Shown here piece by piece: positions 1 to 7,353 of a DNA stretch of 7,905 nucleotides; position 1 is the stretch's first letter, and every line of letters begins with the position of its first letter. The stretch is from a bacterium (lineage in GTDB: Bacteria; Chloroflexota; Dormibacteria; Aeolococcales; Bog-877): assembly GCA_021798435.1 (NCBI GenBank), contig JAJZGN010000091.1, positions 1-7,905 of the forward strand. Reading direction: 5' to 3'. The notes beneath the pieces are model-generated. The model had not been told where the DNA came from and did not search any database. It was given only the letters and a program-made list of their open reading frames with translations. Position numbers and translations under genes: made by a program.

Positions 1-1188
1 GTCGGAGAAGTCCTGACGATAGAGGCGGGCCCGGGCCCGCGAGCCCGGCACCACCCGCCCGGACACCGGGGGCAGGTCCCCGACCAGGGTGTGCAGCAGG
101 GTGGTCTTCCCGCTGCCGTTGGGGCCTAGGACGGCGACCCGGTCACCCCTGGCGAGGGTGAGGTCGGGGACTGAGAAGAGCGCTCGGCCCTCCCGTCCGC
201 AGACCAGACCCTCGGTGCGGAGGACAACCTGAGCGCTGGGCGCGGCGTGCAGGTTGAGGTGCATCCGGCGCAGTTCCGTGGGCTCAGGGATCCGCTCCAG
301 GCGGTCCAGGATGGTCTGGCGCCCCCGTGCCTGCCGGGCACGCTGGCCGGCCCGGTAGCGGCGGATGAACTCCTCCTGGTGACTGATATGGGCCTGCTGG
401 GCCTCATAGGAGCGGCGCCAGCGCAGTCGCCGCTCATCCCGCTGGCGCAAGTAACTGGAATAACTGCCCTCATACACCTCGACCCGACCCGCCTCCAGCT
501 CCACCACCCGGTCGCAGACCCGTTCCAGCAGCCTGCGGTCGTGGGCCACGAGGCAGAGAGTGCGGGCCGACTGGAGCAGATGGCTCTCCAGCCACTCGAT
601 GGCCGCCAGGTCCAGGTGGTTGGTGGGCTCGTCGAGAAGGACCAGATCGGCGTCCTGGAGGAGCAGTTTGGAGAGCTCGAGCCGCCTGATCTGGCCCACG
701 CTCAGCTCACTCGGCGCCCGCTGCTGCTCTTCCTCCTCCAGCCCCAGCCCGTGCAGGACGGCCCGGGCCCGCGACTCCAACTCATACCCCCCCAGGCCCT
801 CGTATGCGGCCTGGCACTCACCGTAGCGCTCCAGCGCCTGCTCAGCGCCCGGTCCCGAGTGGGCCAGCCGACGCTCGAGATGGATCATCTCGTCTCGCAG
901 GGTGGAGATGTCGGTGCGGCTGGCCATGGCCTCACCGAGCACCGTTTCGGCCACCGGAACAGGCGCCTCCTGGGGAAGGTAGGCCACGATCAGGCGGCCC
1001 CGACGGTCCACCTGGCCCTGGCTGGGCGGCTCGAGACCAGCCAGCAGGCCGAGGAGGCTGGACTTTCCGGAGCCGTTGGCGCCCACGATCCCGATCCGGT
1101 TGCCGGGCTCGATGGAGAGGTCCAGCCCGGAGAAGACCATCCGCTCGCCGTACTCCACCGCGACCCCCTGGCAGCTTATGAGCGGCAT
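1..1188 (-). CDS. ABC-F family ATPase, C-terminus cut off by window edge
   Basis: Soluble twin-ATPase protein of the ABC-F class. Members have no membrane domain and act on the ribosome as translation factors or antibiotic-protection proteins. I translated 396 residues in an uninterrupted frame from ATG at 1188 to the window edge. NBD1 has Walker A GANGSGKS at residues 36-43, a variant signature LSVGQ at 162-166, Walker B with LLDEPTNHLD at 184-193 (the EPTNHLD stretch is typical of ABC-F), and the switch histidine H216 in AHDR. An Arg/Gln-rich linker at about 255-315 fits the tRNA-interacting linker of the family. NBD2 begins at about 325 with Walker A GPNGSGKT at 355-362. The rest of NBD2 is missing because the window ends, not because the gene is broken. 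The start is supported by GGAGG four bases upstream. It is divergent from uvrB. Which ABC-F subfamily it belongs to, and whether it gives drug resistance, cannot be told from this. Confidence 0.96.
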   Translation of the reverse strand, partial: MPLISCQGVAVEYGERMVFSGLDLSIEPGNRIGIVGANGSGKSSLLGLLAGLEPPSQGQVDRRGRLIVAYLPQEAPVPVAETVLGEAMASRTDISTLRDEMIHLERRLAHSGPGAEQALERYGECQAAYEGLGGYELESRARAVLHGLGLEEEEQQRAPSELSVGQIRRLELSKLLLQDADLVLLDEPTNHLDLAAIEWLESHLLQSARTLCLVAHDRRLLERVCDRVVELEAGRVEVYEGSYSSYLRQRDERRLRWRRSYEAQQAHISHQEEFIRRYRAGQRARQARGRQTILDRLERIPEPTELRRMHLNLHAAPSAQVVLRTEGLVCGREGRALFSVPDLTLARGDRVAVLGPNGSGKTTLLHTLVGDLPPVSGRVVPGSRARARLYRQDFSD

Positions 1189-1192
1189 CGTG

Positions 1193-1197
1193 CCTCC
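1193..1197 (-). promoter_or_regulatory. Shine-Dalgarno site of the ABC-F gene
   Basis: On the minus strand this reads GGAGG and lies four bases before the ATG at 1188. The spacing is slightly short but usable. It fixes the ABC-F start and contrasts with the divergent uvrB gene, which has no comparable site. Confidence 0.7.
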
Positions 1198-1214
1198 AGC
1201 CCGGGCCCGGCGCC

Positions 1215-1229
1215 GCGGGGCGACCCCGC
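1215..1229. promoter_or_regulatory. GC-rich inverted repeat in the divergent uvrB/ABC-F intergenic region
   Basis: A perfect inverted repeat, GCGGGG-CGA-CCCCGC, with a 6-base stem and 3-base centre. It ends 22 bases before the uvrB GTG and lies 26 bases upstream of the ABC-F ATG. Its core GGGGCGACCCC (1217-1227) recurs with one mismatch upstream of uvrA. It lies where a -35 element or operator for uvrB would be expected. In an ABC-F leader RNA it could instead fold as a small hairpin. There is no T-run, so it is not an intrinsic terminator. Being all G/C, it could be a composition effect; the repeat in front of uvrA is the main reason to take it seriously. Confidence 0.4.
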
Positions 1230-1239
1230 CCGCCCCTGC

Positions 1240-1245
1240 CATACT
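1240..1245 (+). promoter_or_regulatory. Candidate -10 element of uvrB (leaderless promoter)
   Basis: CATACT matches TATAAT at four of six positions and stands out as AT-containing within very GC-rich DNA. It ends six bases before the GTG at 1252, so transcription would start at or next to the start codon and give a leaderless mRNA. No TTGACA-like -35 is visible at the usual spacing. The same arrangement and spacing precedes uvrA. This is inferred from position and sequence only. Confidence 0.5.
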
Positions 1246-1251
1246 CGCGAG

Positions 1252-3291
1252 GTGGCCCAGCTGAGCCTGAGATCACCCTTCGAGCCGACTGGTGACCAGC
1301 CGGCGGCCATCGCCTCGCTGGTCCAGGGACTGGAGCGGGGCGATCGTGACCAGGTGCTCCTGGGGGTGACGGGAAGCGGCAAGACTTTCACTATCTCCAA
1401 TGTGCTGGCCCAGGTGGGGCGGCCGGCGTTGGTCCTGAGCCCCAACAAGACGCTGGCGGCCCAACTTTGGGCCGAGTTCAAGGCGTTCTTTCCGGAGAAC
1501 GCGGTCGAGTACTTCGTCTCCTACTATGACTACTACCAGCCCGAAGCGTACCTGCCGCGGACCGACACCTACATCGAGAAGGACTCCTCCCGCAATGAGG
1601 AGATCGACCGCCTGCGCAACGCCACCACCCGCTCGCTGTTGACCCGGCGGGACGTCATTGTGGTGGCCTCGATCTCCTGCATTTATGGGGTGGGCTCCCC
1701 AGAAGACTACCTGGGAGAGTCGGTGCAGGTCCGCCGCCACGAGAGCTGGCGACGCGACATCCTGCTGAGAAAGTTCGCCGACCTGCAGTACCAGCGCAAT
1801 GACATCGACTTCGGGCGCTCGCGCTTCAGGGTCCGCGGAGACGTCGTCGACGTGCAGCCCGCCTACGAGGCGGTGGCCACTCGGATCGAGTTCTTCGGGG
1901 ATGAGGTGGAACGGATAGTCGAGTTCGACCCCCTTACCGGCGAGATCCTGGCCGAGCGGGAGGAGCTCCAGGTGTTTCCCGCCAGCCACTACGTCACTCC
2001 CCGGGACCGGCGGGAGCGGGCGCTGGTGGCCATCGAGGAGGAGCTGGATCAGCGGCTCCAAGAGCTTGAGCTGCAGGGCCGGCTGCTCGAGGCCCAGCGC
2101 CTGCGGCAGCGAACGCTCTTCGACCTGGAGATGATCCGGGAGACGGGGTCGTGCGCTGGGATCGAGAACTACTCGCGCCACCTGACGGGCAGGGCCGAGG
2201 GGGAGCGACCCTTCACCCTCATGGACTTCCTGCCCGAGGAGACCGTGGTCATCGTGGACGAGTCCCACGTGGCGGTGCCCCAGATCGGTGCCATGTTCGG
2301 GGGCGACCGATCGCGGAAGCTTCCCCTGGTTGAATACGGGTTCCGCCTGCCCTCGGCCCTGGACAACCGGCCCCTCACCTTCGCCGAGTGGGAGGGGTCC
2401 GTGAGCCAGCTGATCTACGTCTCCGCCACCCCCGGACCGTACGAGCAGGAGCGGGCGACTCAGGTGGTGGAGCAGTTGATCCGGCCCACCGGCCTGCTGG
2501 ACCCGGAGATCGAGGTCCGGCCCACCGAGGGGCAGATCGACGACCTCCTGGCCGAGATCCGCCGCACCGCGGCCGCCGGGGAGCGCACCCTGGTGACCAC
2601 CCTCACCAAGCGGATGGCCGAGGACCTCGCCGACTATCTCCGGGAGGCGGGGGTGAAGGTGCAATACCTGCACTCCGACGTCGACACCCTGCAGCGGGTG
2701 GAGGTGATTCGTGACCTCCGCCTGGGCGTCTACGACGTCCTGGTGGGCATCAACCTGCTGCGAGAGGGGCTGGACCTGCCCGAGGTCAGCCTGATAGCGA
2801 TTCTCGACGCCGACAAGGAGGGGTACCTGCGCAGCGCCCGGGCCCTGATCCAGACGGCCGGGCGGGCGGCCCGCAACGTCCACGGCCGGGTGGTCATGTA
2901 TGCGGATCGGGTGTCGGACGCCATGGCCCAGACCGTCGGCGAGACCGAGAGGCGGCGGCGGGCGCAGGCGGACTACAACGCGGAGCGCGGGATCACCCCC
3001 ACCACGATTGTCAAGGCGGTGCGCGAGCAGGAGATGGCCAAGCTCGGCCAGGGGGAGGCCGCGGTGGAGTTCCAGGAGCGGCAGGGACTGCCCCCCGACG
3101 AGCTCCTCCGCCTGGTCCTGGACCTGGAGCGGGCGATGCAGAGGGCGGCAGGCAACCTGGAGTTCGAGCGGGCGGCCCAGCTTCGGGACCGGGTGGTCGA
3201 GCTGCGGGGGCAGCTGGCCGAGTCGGGAGCCTCGCGGCCGGGGGCACGCTCCCGGGAGCGACGCCCGGTCCGCCGCCGCCGGGGTCCGTGA
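1252..3291 (+). CDS. uvrB: Excinuclease ABC subunit B (UvrB)
   Basis: DNA damage-verification helicase of nucleotide excision repair. It receives damaged DNA from UvrA, inserts its beta-hairpin between the strands and recruits UvrC. The 679-residue length is normal for the family. Visible: the N-terminal SPFEPTGDQPAAI stretch at 8-20; Walker A GVTGSGKT at 38-45; the tyrosine-rich beta-hairpin motif around YYDYYQPEAY at 91-100; SCIYGVGSP, preceding the UvrA-binding domain; Walker B VVIVDESH at 332-339; helicase motifs LLREGLDLPE and QTAGRAARN (534-542); and a UVR motif, the UvrC-contacting coiled coil, at about 617-652. The tail is Arg-rich. GTG at 1252 gives the expected short N-terminus. The frame stays open far upstream, but that part is antisense to the ABC-F gene. 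No good Shine-Dalgarno precedes it, which fits a leaderless message. Residue 536 is Ala where Ile is usual. The stop overlaps the glgX start. Confidence 0.98.
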   Translation: MAQLSLRSPFEPTGDQPAAIASLVQGLERGDRDQVLLGVTGSGKTFTISNVLAQVGRPALVLSPNKTLAAQLWAEFKAFFPENAVEYFVSYYDYYQPEAYLPRTDTYIEKDSSRNEEIDRLRNATTRSLLTRRDVIVVASISCIYGVGSPEDYLGESVQVRRHESWRRDILLRKFADLQYQRNDIDFGRSRFRVRGDVVDVQPAYEAVATRIEFFGDEVERIVEFDPLTGEILAEREELQVFPASHYVTPRDRRERALVAIEEELDQRLQELELQGRLLEAQRLRQRTLFDLEMIRETGSCAGIENYSRHLTGRAEGERPFTLMDFLPEETVVIVDESHVAVPQIGAMFGGDRSRKLPLVEYGFRLPSALDNRPLTFAEWEGSVSQLIYVSATPGPYEQERATQVVEQLIRPTGLLDPEIEVRPTEGQIDDLLAEIRRTAAAGERTLVTTLTKRMAEDLADYLREAGVKVQYLHSDVDTLQRVEVIRDLRLGVYDVLVGINLLREGLDLPEVSLIAILDADKEGYLRSARALIQTAGRAARNVHGRVVMYADRVSDAMAQTVGETERRRRAQADYNAERGITPTTIVKAVREQEMAKLGQGEAAVEFQERQGLPPDELLRLVLDLERAMQRAAGNLEFERAAQLRDRVVELRGQLAESGASRPGARSRERRPVRRRRGP

Positions 3292-5387
3292 CCCGGGGCG
3301 CGCCACGGCCGGGAGAGGCCTATCCCCTGGGAGCGACCTGGGACGGGGGCGGAACCAATTTCTCCCTGTTCGCCGAGGCAGCGGACCGGGTGGAGCTCTG
3401 TCTGCTGGACGCCGGCGGGGGAGAGGAGAGGGTGGAGCTCCGCGAACGCGACGGCTTCTGCTGGCACGCCTGGCTTCCCGAGGTAGTCCCGGGGCAGCGC
3501 TACGGGTATCGGGTCCACGGACCCTACCTTCCTGAGGGCGGGTTGCGCTGCAACCCGGCCAAGCTCCTCCTCGACCCCTACGCCAAGGCGGTGGCCGGAG
3601 ACGTCCGCTGGGGGCCTGCGGTGTACGGGTACGAGCTCGGGTCGGGGGATGGCAGCCGGAGCGCCCTGGACTCCCGCGACTCGATGCCGGTCTCGGTGGT
3701 GGTGGACCCTGCCTTCGACTGGGGGGAGGACCGTCAGCTGCGCATCCCCTGGCACGAGACGGTGGTCTACGAGGCCCATGTGCGCGGACTGACCCGGCTG
3801 CATCCCGAGGTCCCACCGGAGCTGCGGGGCGCGTACGCGGGAGTCGCCAGCCCGCCCATCCTGGAGCACCTCAAGCGGCTGGGTGTGACCGCGGTGGAGC
3901 TGATGCCGGTGCATCAGTTCATCCACGACCACGGCCTGGTCCAGCGGGGGCTGCGCAACTACTGGGGCTACAACTCGATCTGCTATCTGGCGCCGCACGG
4001 GCACTACGCGTCCTCGGGTCAGCTGGGGGGGCAGGTGCGGGAGTTCAAGGAGATGGTCCGGCAGCTGCACCGGGCGGGGATCGAGGTGATCCTGGATGTG
4101 GTTTACAACCACACCGCCGAGGGCAACCACCTCGGGCCCACCCTCTCCTTCCGTGGGATCGACAACGCCGGCTACTACCGCCTGGTCCCCGATGACCCTC
4201 GCCTGTACCTGGACTACACCGGGACCGGGAACACCCTCAACATGCGCCACCCCCACGTCCTCCAGCTGATCATGGACAGCCTGCGCTACTGGATCCAGGA
4301 GATGCACGTCGACGGCTTCCGGTTCGATCTGGCGGCGACCCTGGCCCGGGAGCTCCACGACGTGGACCGGCTGTCGGCTTTCTTCGACATCATCCAGCAG
4401 GACCCGGTGATCAACCGGGTCAAGCTGATCGCCGAGCCCTGGGACGTGGGCGAGGGCGGGTACCAGGTGGGCAACTTCCCCCCGCTGTGGTCGGAGTGGA
4501 ACGGCAAGTACCGCGACACCGTCCGGGACTACTGGCGGGGGGCGGAGAGCGGCGTGGCTGAGTTCGCCAACCGCCTCACCGGCAGCTCCGACCTCTATGC
4601 CTCAACCGGCCGGCGACCCTTCGCCAGCGTCAACTTCGTGACCTGCCACGACGGCTTCACCCTCCGCGACCTCGTGACCTACGAGCAGAAGCACAATGAG
4701 GCCAACGGCGAGGAGAGCCGCGACGGCACCGACGACAACCGCTCCTGGAACTGCGGGGTGGAGGGGCCCAGCTCGGAACCGGAGGTGGAGCGGAGGCGCG
4801 GTCGCCAGCAGCGCAACTTCCTGGCCACCCTGCTGGTGTCCCAGGGGGTGCCGATGCTCCTGGCGGGAGACGAGTTCGGCCGCAGTCAGGGGGGCAACAA
4901 CAACGCCTTCTGCCAGGACAACGAGACCTCCTGGGTGGATTGGCAGCTGGCCGGCGCCAACGCCGAGCTGCTCAACTTCACTCGCCGGCTGGTGGAGCTG
5001 CGCCGCCGGCACCCGGTGCTGCGCCGGCGGCGCTGGTTCGAGGGGGTGCCCCTGCACGGGGCCGGGGTGGCGGACATCGGCTGGTTCACCCCCAGCGGGG
5101 AGGAGATGGGGGATGAGGAGTGGGGGCAAGGCTTCGTGAAGTCGGTGGCGGTGTTCCTCAACGGGGAGACTGCGGGCCACGACCCCGGCTCCAGCCTCGG
5201 CCTGCTTTTCAACGCCCACAGTCAGCCGGTCGCTTTCCGGCTCCCCAGCCTGGCGTGGGGAGATGGCTGGGAGCTGGAGGTGAGCACCGCAGAGCCGACC
5301 CCGCTCCTGGAGCCACCCCGGTACCACGCTGGGGAGGAGGTTCTGGTCCCGGAGCGGGCCCTGCTGGTGCTCGCCCGGCATGGCTGA
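3288..5387 (+). CDS. glgX: Glycogen debranching enzyme GlgX (GH13 isoamylase type)
   Basis: Cytoplasmic enzyme that hydrolyses alpha-1,6 branch points of phosphorylase-trimmed glycogen, releasing short malto-oligosaccharides. At 699 residues it is close to the family norm (E. coli GlgX is about 657). An N-terminal CBM48-like beta-sandwich spans about 12-105. A GH13 barrel follows from about 155 (VVYEAHVRG), and a C-terminal beta domain comes after about 600. All four GH13 motifs are intact: DVVYNH at 270-275; GFRFD at 343-347 with nucleophile D347; AEPWD with acid/base E383; and TCHD with H454 and D455. The run LIAEPWDVGEGGYQVGNF is characteristic of GlgX. The GTG start shares bases with the uvrB stop in a GTGA overlap, which suggests translational coupling; only a weak GGGG precedes it. 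The 3' end overlaps the GH57 gene by 8 bases. Isoamylase or TreX activity is an alternative name for the same chemistry. Confidence 0.96.
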   Translation: MTRGAPRPGEAYPLGATWDGGGTNFSLFAEAADRVELCLLDAGGGEERVELRERDGFCWHAWLPEVVPGQRYGYRVHGPYLPEGGLRCNPAKLLLDPYAKAVAGDVRWGPAVYGYELGSGDGSRSALDSRDSMPVSVVVDPAFDWGEDRQLRIPWHETVVYEAHVRGLTRLHPEVPPELRGAYAGVASPPILEHLKRLGVTAVELMPVHQFIHDHGLVQRGLRNYWGYNSICYLAPHGHYASSGQLGGQVREFKEMVRQLHRAGIEVILDVVYNHTAEGNHLGPTLSFRGIDNAGYYRLVPDDPRLYLDYTGTGNTLNMRHPHVLQLIMDSLRYWIQEMHVDGFRFDLAATLARELHDVDRLSAFFDIIQQDPVINRVKLIAEPWDVGEGGYQVGNFPPLWSEWNGKYRDTVRDYWRGAESGVAEFANRLTGSSDLYASTGRRPFASVNFVTCHDGFTLRDLVTYEQKHNEANGEESRDGTDDNRSWNCGVEGPSSEPEVERRRGRQQRNFLATLLVSQGVPMLLAGDEFGRSQGGNNNAFCQDNETSWVDWQLAGANAELLNFTRRLVELRRRHPVLRRRRWFEGVPLHGAGVADIGWFTPSGEEMGDEEWGQGFVKSVAVFLNGETAGHDPGSSLGLLFNAHSQPVAFRLPSLAWGDGWELEVSTAEPTPLLEPPRYHAGEEVLVPERALLVLARHG

Positions 5388-7344
5388 GGCTCCCCGGCTG
5401 GCTCTGGTGGTGCACTTCCACCAGCCGGTGGACAACCTCGAGCGGGTGGTGGCGCGGGCGGCGCGTCGGTGCTACCTGCCGTTCCTGGAAGCTATCGCCG
5501 GCTATCCGGAGGTGCCCTTCACCCTGCATTACTCGGGCTGTCTCCTGGCCTGGCTGGAGCGGCTGGCCCCAGTCGTTTTGGAACGGCTCCGGGAGCGCGT
5601 GAGTGCCGGCCAGGTGGAGCTGCTCGGCGGGGGCTTGGAGGAGCCGATTCTGGCGTCCCTGCCCGGGCTGGACCGGGCGGCCCAGATCGGGCGGATGGCC
5701 TCCCTTCTGGAGTCGTGGTTCGGCGAGCGGCCCCAGGGGCTCTGGCTGGCGGAGCGGGTCTGGGAGCCCGACCTGGCCTCGACCCTGAGCCGCGCCGGCA
5801 TCCAGTACACGATCTTGGACGACTCCGCCCTGAAGGCGGCGGGGGTTGAGGAGGATCAGCTGGGCGGGGTGTTCGTCACCGAGCACCAGGGGCTCACCGT
5901 TAGGGTCCTGGCTGCCAGCCGCGGCCTGCGATACCGCATCCCTTACTCCCCGCCAAAGTCGGTGGTGGGCGAGATGGTGGCCTCGTCGCCGGGGCGGCTT
6001 TCCCTCTACGCGGACGACGGCGAGAAGTTCGGTGAGTGGCCGGGCACCTCCCGCCAGGTATACCGGCGGCGCTGGCTGGAGCGCTTCCTGGAGCGGCTCC
6101 GGGAGGAGGCCCACGGTGGGCGTCTGCGGCTGGTCCAGGCCGGGGAGGCGGCCCGACAGGGCGCCCCAACCCCGGTGCAGCTGCCCTCCAGCTCCTACGA
6201 CGAGATGATGACCTGGGCCCTGCCCACCCCGGCCCGCCACCGGCTGGAGGTGGCTTCGGCGCAGCTGGCGGCCAGCGATCCTCTCCAGGTGGCCCCGCAC
6301 CTGCGGGGAGTGCCCTGGCGGGGCTTCCAGGCGAAGTACCCGGAGGTGGCCCGGCTCCAGCAGCAGATGGTGAGGGTGAGCGGAGTGGTGTCCTCCCATG
6401 GCAACCCCGAGGCGGCGGTCGCTGAGCTGCACCGGGGCCAGTGCAACTGCGGGTACTGGCACGGCACCTTCGGCGGCGCCTACCTCACCTTTCTCCGGCT
6501 CGGGCTCTGGCATCACCTGATCCGGGCGGAGCGGATCGCCAGCCGGCCGCGGCAGTGGGGGGTGGAGGTCGCAGACCTCGACGGGGACGGCCTGCCCGAG
6601 CTGCGGATCTTCGGTCCCTGGGGCTATGCCACCGTCGACCCCCAGCTGGGCGCCCAGGTGGTGGAGTTGGTCAGCTGGGAGGCCGAGGCCAACCTGGTGG
6701 CGGTGATGGGGCGCCATCTCGAGGCCTACCACCTGGAAGGCAGGGCGGCTTCGGCCCCGACTCCGGCGCTGGAGCTGGCCCCGCTGGAGGCTCCTTCGGG
6801 TGTGACTGCGAGTCAGCCCTTCGACTCCGGAGAGGTGGGCGCCCTCCGGGATTCCGTAGACGGGGTGGCTTGGGACCTCCCCTATGAGGTGGTGGTCCTT
6901 CCGACGGGGGCGAGTTTTAGCGCCGTGAGCGACGGGGTCCGGCTCAGCAAGCGGCTGACGGCGACCCCGTCGGGCCTTCTGGCCAGCTATCGGCTCGAGC
7001 GGGGCGGCGTGCCGGCGGCGGGGCTGGCCGTGGAGGTCAGGGCCTGCCCCTTCGCGCCGGGACGGAAGGCGGACTCGCTCGCTGCCCGGAGGTTTCCGGG
7101 GGGCGTCAGGGTCATGCAGGCCGGCTCCACCGGCCGGCTGGCGATAAAGGGCCACTTCGACTACCGCTGGGAGCGGATCGTCGCCGTGGGGTCGACCCTC
7201 AACGGGGTGGAGCGACTGGTGCAGGGGGCGGCGGTCTCTGTCGCGCCGCTGGGGGCCGCGGGAGCGTTGGAGATCGAGCTCGTCCCCGAGGTGGCGGAAG
7301 GGGCTCGGGGCCGAGGCAGGGGGGCGGCCCCGGCGGCACGGTAA
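5380..7344 (+). CDS. GH57 family 4-alpha-glucanotransferase / alpha-amylase
   Basis: Retaining GH57 enzyme expected to transfer or cut alpha-1,4-glucan chains. Its 654 residues and layout resemble the Thermococcus litoralis 4-alpha-glucanotransferase (about 659). The five GH57 regions are visible: HFHQP at 12-16; the VELLGGG stretch at about 84-90; WLAERVWEP at 122-130, where E125 aligns with the known nucleophile; YADDGEKFG at 210-218, one of D212/D213 being the likely acid/base; and QCNCGYWHGTFGG at 354-366. A helical middle region follows the catalytic barrel. A large C-terminal beta domain (about 390-650) holds DLDGDGLPEL at 399-408, as in the DUF1926-type C-terminal domain of this subgroup. 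ATG lies inside the glgX end (ATGGCTGA, 8-base overlap) without a clear Shine-Dalgarno, so coupled translation is likely. Next to GlgX it could extend or disproportionate released oligosaccharides, a job GH77 MalQ does elsewhere. Transferase versus amylase activity is not decided by the sequence. No signal peptide is seen, so it should be cytoplasmic. Confidence 0.93.
   Translation: MAEAPRLALVVHFHQPVDNLERVVARAARRCYLPFLEAIAGYPEVPFTLHYSGCLLAWLERLAPVVLERLRERVSAGQVELLGGGLEEPILASLPGLDRAAQIGRMASLLESWFGERPQGLWLAERVWEPDLASTLSRAGIQYTILDDSALKAAGVEEDQLGGVFVTEHQGLTVRVLAASRGLRYRIPYSPPKSVVGEMVASSPGRLSLYADDGEKFGEWPGTSRQVYRRRWLERFLERLREEAHGGRLRLVQAGEAARQGAPTPVQLPSSSYDEMMTWALPTPARHRLEVASAQLAASDPLQVAPHLRGVPWRGFQAKYPEVARLQQQMVRVSGVVSSHGNPEAAVAELHRGQCNCGYWHGTFGGAYLTFLRLGLWHHLIRAERIASRPRQWGVEVADLDGDGLPELRIFGPWGYATVDPQLGAQVVELVSWEAEANLVAVMGRHLEAYHLEGRAASAPTPALELAPLEAPSGVTASQPFDSGEVGALRDSVDGVAWDLPYEVVVLPTGASFSAVSDGVRLSKRLTATPSGLLASYRLERGGVPAAGLAVEVRACPFAPGRKADSLAARRFPGGVRVMQAGSTGRLAIKGHFDYRWERIVAVGSTLNGVERLVQGAAVSVAPLGAAGALEIELVPEVAEGARGRGRGAAPAAR
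7321..7331. promoter_or_regulatory. GC element upstream of uvrA matching the uvrB one
   Basis: GGGGCGGCCCC is an inverted repeat (4-base arms, 3-base centre). It differs by one base from GGGGCGACCCC at 1217-1227. It ends 22 bases before the uvrA GTG and 10 bases before the candidate -10; the uvrB copy ends 24 and 12 bases before. It lies inside the final codons of the GH57 gene. I found no third complete copy in the window by eye. It is a candidate shared operator or activator site, with chance in GC-rich DNA the main alternative. Confidence 0.35.
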
Positions 7345-7347
7345 CCT
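7342..7347 (+). promoter_or_regulatory. Candidate -10 element of uvrA (leaderless promoter)
   Basis: TAACCT fits the TAnnnT pattern of high-GC bacterial -10 elements and ends six bases before the GTG at 7354, the same spacing as at uvrB. Its TAA is also the stop codon of the GH57 gene. No -35 match is visible. An internal promoter here would let uvrA be transcribed independently of the uvrB-glgX-GH57 message. Confidence 0.5.
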
Positions 7348-7353
7348 TGACTG

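Noticed and set aside
1215..1229. Inverted repeat as a Rho-independent terminator
   Set aside because: The stem is short, no T-run follows on either strand, and it lies between divergent starts rather than after a gene end.
1238..1246. Minus-strand -10 (TATGGC) for the ABC-F gene overlapping the uvrB hexamer
   Set aside because: The match is weak and simply reads the same AT-containing bases in reverse. There is not enough to call a separate promoter.
247..1251. In-frame upstream extension of uvrB by about 335 codons
   Set aside because: The extension is antisense to a well-supported ABC-F gene and its translation has no UvrB-like content. UvrB proteins begin a few residues before the SPFEPTGDQP motif.
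1189..1251. LexA/SOS box upstream of uvrB, and likewise upstream of uvrA
   Set aside because: Neither an actinobacterial-type CGAAC-N4-GTTC nor an E. coli-type CTG-N10-CAG palindrome was found in front of either start. GTTCG at 7365-7369 lies inside uvrA without a partner half-site.
932..1276. Possible frameshift in the ABC-F gene, suggested by open frames in other minus-strand phases
   Set aside because: Translating the ABC-F frame from 1188 to 1 base by base gives one continuous protein with all motifs in a single frame.
1273..3816. Long open frame of 847 codons on the minus strand
   Set aside because: It lies opposite uvrB and the start of glgX. Its translation is low-complexity and rich in Pro, Arg, Leu and Gly, as expected from the reverse of GC-rich codons, and shows no recognisable domain.
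2973..4358. Open frame of 461 codons on the minus strand across the uvrB/glgX junction
   Set aside because: It is antisense to two strongly conserved genes, and its residues mirror their codons.
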